Part shown: positions 1 to 6,762 of the stretch, one piece after another
Numbering within the stretch: position 1 is the stretch's first letter
Layout of the letters: every line of letters starts with the position of its first letter
Source of the DNA: an uncultured Lachnospiraceae bacterium
Lineage (GTDB): Bacteria > Bacillota > Clostridia > Lachnospirales > Lachnospiraceae
Assembly (NCBI GenBank): GCA_910583965.1
Contig: CAJUAE010000097.1
Location: 1-12,206, forward strand
Direction of reading: 5' to 3'
DNA length: 12,206 nt
Translations under genes and position numbers: made by a program
The notes under the pieces: generated by a model
Database searches by the model: none
Told to the model about the DNA's origin: nothing
The model's input: the letters and a program-made list of their open reading frames with translations, nothing else

Positions 1-60
1 TGAAAGTCCCGGTCCCCTCCTCGTTATAATTCAATGCGGAATTTAGGTTATAATAACATA

Positions 61-125
61 TTGCGATAATATACGCAATATAAATTATCGCAACGTAAAT
101 TAACGTACTATAAATTTTCGTTCCG
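61..125. repeat. Tandem 30-bp repeat with inverted repeat; likely operator region
   Basis: Two imperfect 30-bp units lie head to tail at 64-93 and 94-123, with about 20 of 30 bases identical. The CG steps start at 64, 74, 89, 94, 104, 119 and 124, so their spacing is 10, 15, 5, 10, 15, 5. A perfect 10-bp inverted repeat, TTGCGATAAT and ATTATCGCAA, sits at 61-70 and 84-93. The sequence at 93-106 is a near-palindrome. TATAAA occurs at the same place in each unit (79-84 and 109-114) and TATAAT lies just upstream at 49-54. Position directly before a small HTH gene, dyad symmetry and helical phasing suggest repeated protein binding sites, probably for that regulator. Binding is inferred; the repeat and symmetry are seen directly. 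Confidence 0.55.
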
Positions 126-160
126 TTTGGAGATAATGTAAGCAAAGGAAGGTGATAAAA

Positions 161-355
161 ATGATAGATTATTCGCCACTTTGGAAGATAATGGAAGAAA
201 AAGGAATATCACAGTATTATCTGATCCAGCATGGAATTGCTGGAAAGACGATATACAATATGAAAAGGAGCTGTCATATTTCAACGGCTACTGTTGAGAA
301 ACTTTGTAAACTTATAGGTTGCACTCCAAACGATATTATGACATTCACAGATTAG
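161..355 (+). CDS. Small Cro/C1-type (XRE) helix-turn-helix regulator
   Basis: This 64-residue protein is essentially one helix-turn-helix domain. It opens with a segment of the form 'YSPLWKIMEEKGIS', then 'YYLIQHGIAGKTIYNM' in the usual place of the two DNA-contacting helices, and ends with 'TVEKLCKLIGCTPNDIM', the signature of the short Cro/C1 regulators common in Firmicute mobile elements. I chose the ATG at 161 because AAGGAAGG at 145-152 is well spaced from it; a GTG at 152 is in frame but overlaps that site. The phased repeat and inverted repeat immediately upstream are probable operators, so autoregulation is likely. It may control itself or neighbouring accessory genes; its target cannot be read from the sequence. 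Confidence 0.85.
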   Translation: MIDYSPLWKIMEEKGISQYYLIQHGIAGKTIYNMKRSCHISTATVEKLCKLIGCTPNDIMTFTD

Positions 356-381
356 TTTGTTTTTGATCCGTTAAATAGTTT

Positions 382-507
382 ATGTATATGGAATATAAAC
401 TGTGTTTTGATGATTTACAACAGGAGAGTAACACTGTCGTGGGAGAGGAACTATATTTTGGAGAGGAGAATATTAAACAGTATGTTCGTAAAATGCAAAT
501 ATGTTGA
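382..507 (+). CDS. Doubtful small ORF, 41 codons
   Basis: An ATG-started frame runs for 41 codons in the gap between the HTH gene and the abiE operon. It encodes an acidic peptide that includes 'CFDDLQQES' and 'LYFGEENIKQYV', and it ends with a TGA at 505-507 inside the abiE -35 element. The composition looks protein-like, but there is no good ribosome binding site before 382 or before the second ATG at 388, and a TAG in the same frame lies just upstream at 376-378. I do not recognise the product. It could be a real small gene, the tail of a decayed gene, or chance. Confidence 0.25.
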   Translation: MYMEYKLCFDDLQQESNTVVGEELYFGEENIKQYVRKMQIC

Positions 508-552
508 CTTTTATGCCTTGTAATTATATAATAATAAGCATAAAAGTCAACA
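502..552. promoter_or_regulatory. abiE operator: perfect 15-bp inverted repeat
   Basis: TGTTGACTTTTATGC at 502-516 is repeated as its exact reverse complement at 538-552, separated by 21 bases. The left arm contains the -35 hexamer and the right arm covers the predicted transcription start of abiEi. A protein bound here would block RNA polymerase. AbiEi antitoxins studied in other bacteria bind inverted repeats in their own promoter and repress the operon, so AbiEi is the likely ligand. The repeat is seen directly; the binding is inferred from the family. Confidence 0.8.
504..532 (+). promoter_or_regulatory. abiE operon promoter
   Basis: TTGACT at 504-509 and TATAAT at 527-532 are separated by exactly 17 bases, giving a near-consensus housekeeping sigma promoter. 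Transcription would start near 539, about 20 bases before the abiEi start codon. The promoter is enclosed by the 15-bp inverted repeat, which suggests a strong promoter held in check by the antitoxin. Confidence 0.8.
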
Positions 553-560
553 GAAAGTAG

Positions 561-1163
561 ATGATTACTGTGGGAGCAATGGAAGAGATTATTAAGATGG
601 CAAAAGAGAATAACGGTACAATTACTACTGCAATGGTGGTTGCAGCGGGGTTTTCTCGTGGAAGCATCAAGTATCTTGTGGATAAAGGAATGATTGAGAA
701 ATCAGCCAGAGGTGTCTATATTTTGCCTGAAGTCTGGGATGATGAGATTTTCAATTTGCAGAACCGATTTAAAAGAGGAATTTATTGTTACGAAACTGCA
801 TTGTTTCTATGGGATTTGACAGACAGGACACCAAACAAGTATCATATGACTTTTCCTGTGAATTACAATCTGACAAATCCAAAGCGAGAGAATATTCGAT
901 GTGTGCAGTGTAAAAAGGCGATATATGATTTGGGAGTAGCGGAAGTGACAACACCGGGCGGAAATACAGTAAGAGCTTATAGTGTAGAGCGTACGCTTTG
1001 TGATATTTTAAGATCTCATAGCTGTGTGGATATACAGGTGACGACGGAAGCATTTAAGCATTACAGAACCAGAACTGATAAGAACATTCCAGTGTTGTCA
1101 GAATATGCAAAAATTTTAAAGGTTGAAACAAAACTCCGCTCATATCTGGAGGTGCTGTTATGA
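561..1163 (+). CDS. abiEi: AbiEi antitoxin, type IV toxin-antitoxin, autorepressor
   Basis: This 200-residue protein matches the AbiEi antitoxin family in length and layout. Residues about 8-56 form a winged helix-turn-helix, ending in 'ARGVYILP', the typical wing. The C-terminal part holds 'YETALFLWDL' near residues 77-86 and 'YSVERTLCDILR', both characteristic of the family's antitoxin domain. AbiEi neutralises the AbiEii nucleotidyltransferase without forming a stable complex (type IV) and represses its own operon. The gene has the expected operator-promoter upstream and overlaps abiEii by four bases (ATGA), so translation is probably coupled. The ribosome binding site before 561 is weak. 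An in-frame ATG at 579 is possible but has GGGAG too close to it. Confidence 0.92.
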   Translation: MITVGAMEEIIKMAKENNGTITTAMVVAAGFSRGSIKYLVDKGMIEKSARGVYILPEVWDDEIFNLQNRFKRGIYCYETALFLWDLTDRTPNKYHMTFPVNYNLTNPKRENIRCVQCKKAIYDLGVAEVTTPGGNTVRAYSVERTLCDILRSHSCVDIQVTTEAFKHYRTRTDKNIPVLSEYAKILKVETKLRSYLEVLL

Positions 1164-2002
1164 ATAATGCAATGCAGCTAAAATCATTGATTAAAAATAT
1201 TGCAAAAGAAAAACACATATCTGCACAGCTTGTAATGCAGAATTTTATGTTGGAGAGATTATTAGAACGAATATCTGTTTCAAGATATCAACAGAATTTT
1301 ATTTTGAAAGGCGGATTTTTGATCGCTGCAATGGTGGGGCTTGATACTAGGGCAACTATGGATATGGAGGCTACGATAAAAGGTTTACCGGTAAATGAAC
1401 TGACTATCCGGGAAATGTTTGACGAAATCTGTAAAATAGAATTAAATGATGATGTAATATTTAACTTTCGGAGTATTGGAGAGATTCGTGAGGGAGATGA
1501 ATATACAGGGTATCGTGTTTCGCTGTCTGCAAATTATCCGCCCATGGCAGTTCCTCTGAAATTAGATCTTACTACAGGTGATAAGATAACGCCAAAAGAA
1601 ATTGAATACCATTTTAACCTTCTTTTGGAGAAAAGAAGTATTTCGATACTCGCATATAACTTGGAAACAATCATGGCAGAAAAATTGGAAACAGTAATTT
1701 CAAGGGGCGACCAAAACACAAGACCAAGAGATTATTATGATATATACATATTAGCTAAGTTACAAAGTTCAAATATAGACCTCAATTCATTAAAGGCAGC
1801 ATTGGATGCAACAACAAAAAAACGTGGTTCAAAGACCGTAGTTGAGAACTACCATCGGATTATGGACACTGTTAGAAGCAGTGAGGTTATGCAGAAACAA
1901 TGGTATAATTATCAAAAAGATTTTGAATATGCAAAGGATATTGCGTTTGAGGATGCGTGTGATACAGTTGTGCGATTGCTGGACAGTTTGCGGGTAATTT
2001 AA
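1160..2002 (+). CDS. abiEii: AbiEii nucleotidyltransferase toxin
   Basis: This 280-residue protein is the toxin partner of AbiEi and belongs to the DNA polymerase beta-like nucleotidyltransferases of the AbiEii/AbiGii type. Visible motifs are 'LKGGF' (residues 49-53), 'TRATMDME' (63-70) with acidic residues D68 and E70, 'LKLDLTTGD' with D136, and 'AEKLETVISR...RPRDYYD' (173-194), the conserved C-terminal motif with K175, R190, D191 and D194. Family members act in the cytoplasm by transferring nucleotides to a cellular target, with related MenT toxins modifying tRNA; here they would cause growth arrest or abortive infection. All key positions are filled, so it should be active. The second acid of the D-x-D/E motif is Glu. 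The start overlaps the abiEi stop. Confidence 0.92.
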   Translation: MNNAMQLKSLIKNIAKEKHISAQLVMQNFMLERLLERISVSRYQQNFILKGGFLIAAMVGLDTRATMDMEATIKGLPVNELTIREMFDEICKIELNDDVIFNFRSIGEIREGDEYTGYRVSLSANYPPMAVPLKLDLTTGDKITPKEIEYHFNLLLEKRSISILAYNLETIMAEKLETVISRGDQNTRPRDYYDIYILAKLQSSNIDLNSLKAALDATTKKRGSKTVVENYHRIMDTVRSSEVMQKQWYNYQKDFEYAKDIAFEDACDTVVRLLDSLRVI

Positions 2003-2149
2003 GCATTGTGGTGAAAAATTATCTTAATGGAGAATACTGCAACAACAGGTTAACGTTTCCTAAATAAATATTTAAGATGTAAAAAATATGCTCACTAAAA
2101 ACTATAAGAAAGAACATGTTAAGTAGATTTAAAGACGGAGTATAATTCT
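2003..2149. other. Intergenic spacer between abiEii and the NACHT gene
   Basis: This 147-base AT-rich gap shows no clear terminator hairpin and no convincing -35/-10 pair. The only firm signal is CGGAG at 2136-2140, the ribosome binding site of the next gene. Read-through from the abiE promoter into the large gene is therefore possible. Confidence 0.4.
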
Positions 2150-5100
2150 ATGAAAATATTAATGATATCTGATTTACATATCAAGGGTAATGACAAGGTA
2201 GAAATTTTACACAGAATTAATAAAATATGCGAGATTCTTAACAGAGAAATGACAATTGGCGAAAAGCTAATAGTGCTTATATGTGGAGATGTTGTAGATA
2301 AGGGAAAAAAAGAAGACTTTGTTACCGCACATGAAATTTTTGATTATATGATTGATAAAGCAAAAAATATGGATATAGAGTTTCTTATGGTGCCGGGGAA
2401 TCATGATTTATGTGATAACAGCTTTAATGATTTTGATTCTTTTGCTCAGTCGTATTGTCCAAAGCAAAAAGCGTTTGAGCAAAATCATTGCATTAGCGTG
2501 TCTATAGGAAATTTGAATTTTATACTTGCAAATTCTGCGTACCATAAGAAAACTGATTATGGAAAAGTGGATACAGACATGGTGGAAGAAAATGCAAATT
2601 GTACAATGTTAAATATCTTGGTTACACATCATAGTACCATTAGTGAGGATGCAGAAGATAAGCAGTGTATTCGTGATGTGCCCAAATTGCATAGAGTCAT
2701 CAATAAGATGGGAATCTGTTTTCATTTTCATGGACATACACATGGGACATATCCGCATTGTATAGCAAACCATTGTTATTCTATTGGAGTAGGGGCAGCA
2801 TTCATGGCAGACTTAACAATGGGAAGCCAGTTTAATCTTATTGAATTTGATGGAGAAAAGTTCATTTCTATCGACAACTTTTATTATGTGATAGACAGGG
2901 ACTACTATATATCAGATAAAATATGGTCTCAGCCAGAGGAAGCGTTAAATATTTGGGGAGCGCCAGATGTTTCAGTGGAATGTCAATTTGTTACAGATTA
3001 TATACCAAGGATGGCTGGACCATTTGATGTCGTTCAAAGTAGTGGACGCTATTTGCGGTATCAAAGAGAACAGCTAAAACCATTGCATGCGATTTTGGAC
3101 GAGAAAACGAGAGTTGTTCTGTTGGGTGAAGCGGGTATGGGAAAGTCATATGAACTTAAATATTTGCAATATCTATTGAAAAAAGGTGGTCATGCATTTC
3201 CTGCTTATATTGAATTAAATACATATGTGGACGAAACAATAGATGACCTGATTGAGAGGAATGTACACAAAGAACATAGAAGAAGTTGTGTTTTGATTTT
3301 TGATGGATATGATGAAATAGAGGATTGTAATTTAAATACTTTTGCAAAACGCCTTAATGATTTTGTGAACCATAATTCAAAGCGGAAAATCATAATTTCA
3401 ACTAGAAATAATTTTTATAAGAATGCAATGGATGAAACAAATGCTGGTACATTCCGTAGCTTTTATGAGTGCGGTTTATGCCCGCTCCAAGAGAATGATA
3501 TATTGGAATATTTAAATGGGAAAGACATTGATACAGAGTCCTTTATGGAGCAGATACGGGCGAAAAGGCTGATGGAGCAGATGAAAACACCATTTTTTCT
3601 GGTTCAGATAGCAGACTTGTATCTCAAAGATATAGATTTGCCGCCATTAAATGAATTGATGGATAAGCTTATAGAAAAAAGTTTTAGGCAGGATGAGGTA
3701 AAATATGTGACAACCAGAAATATACAGGAGCAGCAGAATGAAACAGTCAAAGCAATGCGGCGGGTAGCTTTTGCGATGCAATGCATGAAAAAAGTTTTTC
3801 TGGAGGAGATGGAATATCAGGAATTGTTAGGGAAAGAGGATAGAGAAGCACTAAAATATTGCGGGATATGGGAGAAGACGGGAGAGGGGAAATGGAAGTT
3901 TGAACATAATAATTTTAGGGAATATCTGGCGGCACAATATTTACGGAAAGTACCTTTGGAAGAAATTTTATGGCTGGTCAACTATAAAGATAATCCAAAG
4001 AAAATAAAAAATTCATGGGTTAATGTGTTAAGTTTTTTGATACTGATCTATCAGAAAAAGGAATTGTTGGACTGGATAATTGAAATATCTCCATCGACCG
4101 CAGTCAAATTTGAGAAGACACGATTGAATGAAGAAATACGCACAAAGATTTTCTGTGCAATTATGGAGGAACATAAGAATACAAATCAATGGATTTCAAC
4201 AAATCAAAATGATGAGCAGGAACTGGCAGAATTCGGACAGACGAAAGCTGGAATAGATTATCTGATAACAGAAATTAAAAATCCTCGTCATTTTCGGTCA
4301 TTATCCAATGCAATCCGTATCATTGGTAATGTGACAGATTTTTACGGAGAAAGAGATGAAGTACGAAGTATTCTATTACAGTGCTGCTTTGATACAGCGA
4401 TTAGGACATATGAAGTAAAAGAGGCAATATTGGCGTTAACGAATCCCCAATTATATGATGAAAGTGATATCGGGAAATTTATGGAGTATTTTGCTGATGA
4501 GATGGATTCGGATATTCGGTATGCGCTTTATTGTTATATATTAGAATACAGACTTTGGGAAAGTACAATTAATTTTGTGTTGAAAGGGATAGAGAAACTG
4601 AATCCTAATAATGGAGTAAATGCCAGTGAAAGGCTTCGGTTGAAAGAGATTCTGAAAAAGTTGGACAGCTATGAAGCGATACACAAGGTGTTTTTGCATA
4701 TTATGTCGGGAAAGGATTATTACGAAGCAATAAGATACATGGAAGACATTCTAGGGGATCTGTGTGAGAATGCAGAAATCTTGTACAAGATGGGAAAAGT
4801 AGAAATTCTGGATGATATACAAAATCTTTTTATCAAAGCGGCAGTTAATTGTGATGAACAATCTATGCGGATTTTTAAAACTTTTCTGGAAAACACGAGC
4901 CAGATATTTTTAACATATGAGTATATACTGTCGACTGAAAAAAATCTGAACCTTATTTTTATTTTAGAATCAATCATGGACGAGAGATGTATTGATGATT
5001 TGACTATGCGTTATGAAAACGACGTTCTTAATCCAAGAGAACTATTTATTACATTTGTGAGAAGGCGTAGGGAAGGGAGTTATAGATATCAGGAACTTAG

Positions 5101-6517
5101 GGATTTGATATGCCAAAAGGACGGCATAATGTTTACAGAAAGGGAAACTATTGATTATATTGTCATGCAGCGGGAAGGGGAACAAAGATATTTTGATGCA
5201 TTGTTCTCAAAAGAAAAGTTTCAAGTATTAATAGAGGAACTGGCGGATTTCTGTAACGGAAAGGAAACAACTTATGAGGATTTGGGGCATTCACTTTTTA
5301 TAGAAGAAAGACATTACGATCTTGAACAAGTAAGTTGGGCTATTTGGAAATGTAATTTTTCAGACAATCGGATTGTTAATTTTTTTAGTTATGTACCATG
5401 GCTGTTTTTTTCTATCAATCAAATATGTAAAGCAATCAGAAATAAAACTGCACTTGTTATTAGAAAAGAACAAAAAGCTTTTATAAACAATTGGTGTAGG
5501 AACATCATTAATCATATTAACTTCGAAAAGGATATTACTTTAGAAAAAGACGGATCAATATCTTATACATGGGAAGCGGCATGCTGCTTTTATTTTACGT
5601 GGTATTTTAATGTGGATTATGATATTGAAATTGTGAGAAATATGCTTATGCTTCCTGTCTCTGTTTTTCAGTACGAAGAAAATATAGACGCATTTTTTGT
5701 TCCTTATGTTTTGCAGAGACTGGACGATGACACAATCAGAAAACAAGTGTGCACAAACTTGAAAGATAAAAAGATTGAGGGGGAGCTGGCAGATACCTAT
5801 ATCAAATATTGCATGAAGAATGAGATGTGGGAAGCATGTGAACTGGCAGGTTCTATTACATCTGATATAGAATATGCTGAGTGGATAAGAAGAAATGCAC
5901 TAAAATATCTCATTCTTATAAAAGGTGCGGATTTTATTCTGGAAAAATATCTGGAGTGTGCGGATAATATTTTATTGAGACTGCTTATAGATGAATTGTT
6001 AGAGACAAGACCACAGCGTTTAATAGAACGCCTGATAGATGAGAATAAGAAAGCAGAAAATGTTATGAAGTTTTTGAAACCTCTCATTTTGATGGATTGT
6101 ACCTATGGTTTAGAGAGGTATTATGAGATTGCAAAAGAAAAAAATACACTTCCTGACTGGATAGAAGAAAATAAGGATATTGCATTAACAAGAGCGATAG
6201 GGCAAATTTCTGAAAAACGGAATTTGGGGATTATTGTTGACCTGGCGCAATTGGCAATGAATACTACTTTTAAGGATAAAGAGTTTTTCGGTCTGTACAA
6301 TAGCGTATCAAAAGCTGTTCAGAATATTGGACAGAATGCGCCAGAATATACGATACGATATTTAAGAGAAATATTGCAGAAAAAGATGGAAGATGAATTT
6401 CTGAGTTGGTGTAATTATAATTTAATGGTAATAGAAGAACAGTATAATAATCAAAGAGATACACCGTGGGAAATTGAACAGGTAAAAAAATATATGGAAC
6501 AAATAAATTCATATTAA
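2150..6517 (+). CDS. Metallophosphoesterase-NACHT (STAND) fusion protein, putative phage sensor
   Basis: This is a 1455-residue, three-part protein. Residues 1-250 are a calcineurin-like metallophosphoesterase with all metal-binding motifs: D8-x-H10, G46-D47-x-x-D50, 'GNHD' 83-86, H160/H161 and 'GHTH' 195-198. After a linker, residues about 320-600 are a NACHT-type NTPase: Walker A 'GEAGMGKS' 326-333, Walker B 'LIFDGYDE' 382-389, a sensor-like 'IISTR' ending at R419, and 'HNNFREYLAAQYL' 586-598, a typical end-of-NACHT motif. Residues 600-1455 are predicted helical with no recognised domain, as in STAND sensor regions. No signal peptide or membrane segment is seen, so it is probably cytoplasmic. 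The inferred role is phage sensing by the C-terminus, NTP-driven oligomerisation, and activation of the phosphoesterase, which might be a nuclease or nucleotide phosphodiesterase. CGGAG at 2136-2140 supports the ATG at 2150. Function is inferred; the domains are well supported. Confidence 0.88.
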   Translation: MKILMISDLHIKGNDKVEILHRINKICEILNREMTIGEKLIVLICGDVVDKGKKEDFVTAHEIFDYMIDKAKNMDIEFLMVPGNHDLCDNSFNDFDSFAQSYCPKQKAFEQNHCISVSIGNLNFILANSAYHKKTDYGKVDTDMVEENANCTMLNILVTHHSTISEDAEDKQCIRDVPKLHRVINKMGICFHFHGHTHGTYPHCIANHCYSIGVGAAFMADLTMGSQFNLIEFDGEKFISIDNFYYVIDRDYYISDKIWSQPEEALNIWGAPDVSVECQFVTDYIPRMAGPFDVVQSSGRYLRYQREQLKPLHAILDEKTRVVLLGEAGMGKSYELKYLQYLLKKGGHAFPAYIELNTYVDETIDDLIERNVHKEHRRSCVLIFDGYDEIEDCNLNTFAKRLNDFVNHNSKRKIIISTRNNFYKNAMDETNAGTFRSFYECGLCPLQENDILEYLNGKDIDTESFMEQIRAKRLMEQMKTPFFLVQIADLYLKDIDLPPLNELMDKLIEKSFRQDEVKYVTTRNIQEQQNETVKAMRRVAFAMQCMKKVFLEEMEYQELLGKEDREALKYCGIWEKTGEGKWKFEHNNFREYLAAQYLRKVPLEEILWLVNYKDNPKKIKNSWVNVLSFLILIYQKKELLDWIIEISPSTAVKFEKTRLNEEIRTKIFCAIMEEHKNTNQWISTNQNDEQELAEFGQTKAGIDYLITEIKNPRHFRSLSNAIRIIGNVTDFYGERDEVRSILLQCCFDTAIRTYEVKEAILALTNPQLYDESDIGKFMEYFADEMDSDIRYALYCYILEYRLWESTINFVLKGIEKLNPNNGVNASERLRLKEILKKLDSYEAIHKVFLHIMSGKDYYEAIRYMEDILGDLCENAEILYKMGKVEILDDIQNLFIKAAVNCDEQSMRIFKTFLENTSQIFLTYEYILSTEKNLNLIFILESIMDERCIDDLTMRYENDVLNPRELFITFVRRRREGSYRYQELRDLICQKDGIMFTERETIDYIVMQREGEQRYFDALFSKEKFQVLIEELADFCNGKETTYEDLGHSLFIEERHYDLEQVSWAIWKCNFSDNRIVNFFSYVPWLFFSINQICKAIRNKTALVIRKEQKAFINNWCRNIINHINFEKDITLEKDGSISYTWEAACCFYFTWYFNVDYDIEIVRNMLMLPVSVFQYEENIDAFFVPYVLQRLDDDTIRKQVCTNLKDKKIEGELADTYIKYCMKNEMWEACELAGSITSDIEYAEWIRRNALKYLILIKGADFILEKYLECADNILLRLLIDELLETRPQRLIERLIDENKKAENVMKFLKPLILMDCTYGLERYYEIAKEKNTLPDWIEENKDIALTRAIGQISEKRNLGIIVDLAQLAMNTTFKDKEFFGLYNSVSKAVQNIGQNAPEYTIRYLREILQKKMEDEFLSWCNYNLMVIEEQYNNQRDTPWEIEQVKKYMEQINSY

Positions 6518-6753
6518 CTATTTCGCCGTATCAGTTACCATATTCTGATTTGAGCGTATCTGACTAGGGCATTAGGTATTCTGGTTCTTTTGGATGGTTC
6601 TGCCATTGGTGTGAGGCATACATAAAAACAGACTGAAAGTGTAAACAAATTGAAGAAAACGAGCATATATGATAGAATATTTTTAAAAATGAATGTATTA
6701 GGCTGAGTGTTGGAGTCGGTTTTTGTATAATAAAATAATTATGATGTAAGGAT
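6518..6753. other. Intergenic region, no recognised gene
   Basis: This is a 236-base gap with no ORF that I can support on either strand. Its left half, to about 6640, is less AT-rich than the neighbouring genes and could be a decayed remnant, but short translations in all frames are interrupted and unfamiliar. A 12-base palindrome, ATTTTTAAAAAT, lies at 6679-6690; it lacks a GC stem and is not a convincing terminator. The right end carries a possible promoter for the KAP gene. Confidence 0.4.
6726..6731 (+). promoter_or_regulatory. Possible -10 element for the KAP gene
   Basis: A consensus TATAAT lies about 30 bases before the KAP gene start. At 17-base spacing the -35 position (6703-6708) reads CTGAGT, a poor match, so any promoter here would be weak or need an activator. 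Confidence 0.35.
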
Positions 6754-6762
6754 GTGGATAAA

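Noticed and set aside
1..40. GC-richer left edge that on the reverse strand contains an AGGAGGGG-like ribosome site, or the end of a tRNA or tmRNA
   Set aside because: No ATG, GTG or TTG lies at suitable spacing on the reverse strand inside the window, and there is no CCA-type RNA end or acceptor stem that can be folded from so few bases.
502..552. Inverted repeat considered as a transcription terminator for the upstream genes
   Set aside because: The 21-base loop, lack of a following T-run and the embedded consensus promoter fit an operator much better.
769..1053. Reverse-strand 94-codon ORF inside abiEi
   Set aside because: It lies wholly opposite a well-supported family member, has no ribosome site or recognisable motif, and is best read as a shadow.
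5797..6512. Two reverse-strand ORFs of 80-96 codons opposite the NACHT gene C-terminus
   Set aside because: Serine, isoleucine and phenylalanine-rich translations are typical antisense shadows of AT-rich coding DNA; no motifs or start signals are present.
6679..6690. 12-base palindrome considered as a terminator
   Set aside because: It is pure A/T with no loop and no GC stem, so it is unlikely to terminate transcription.
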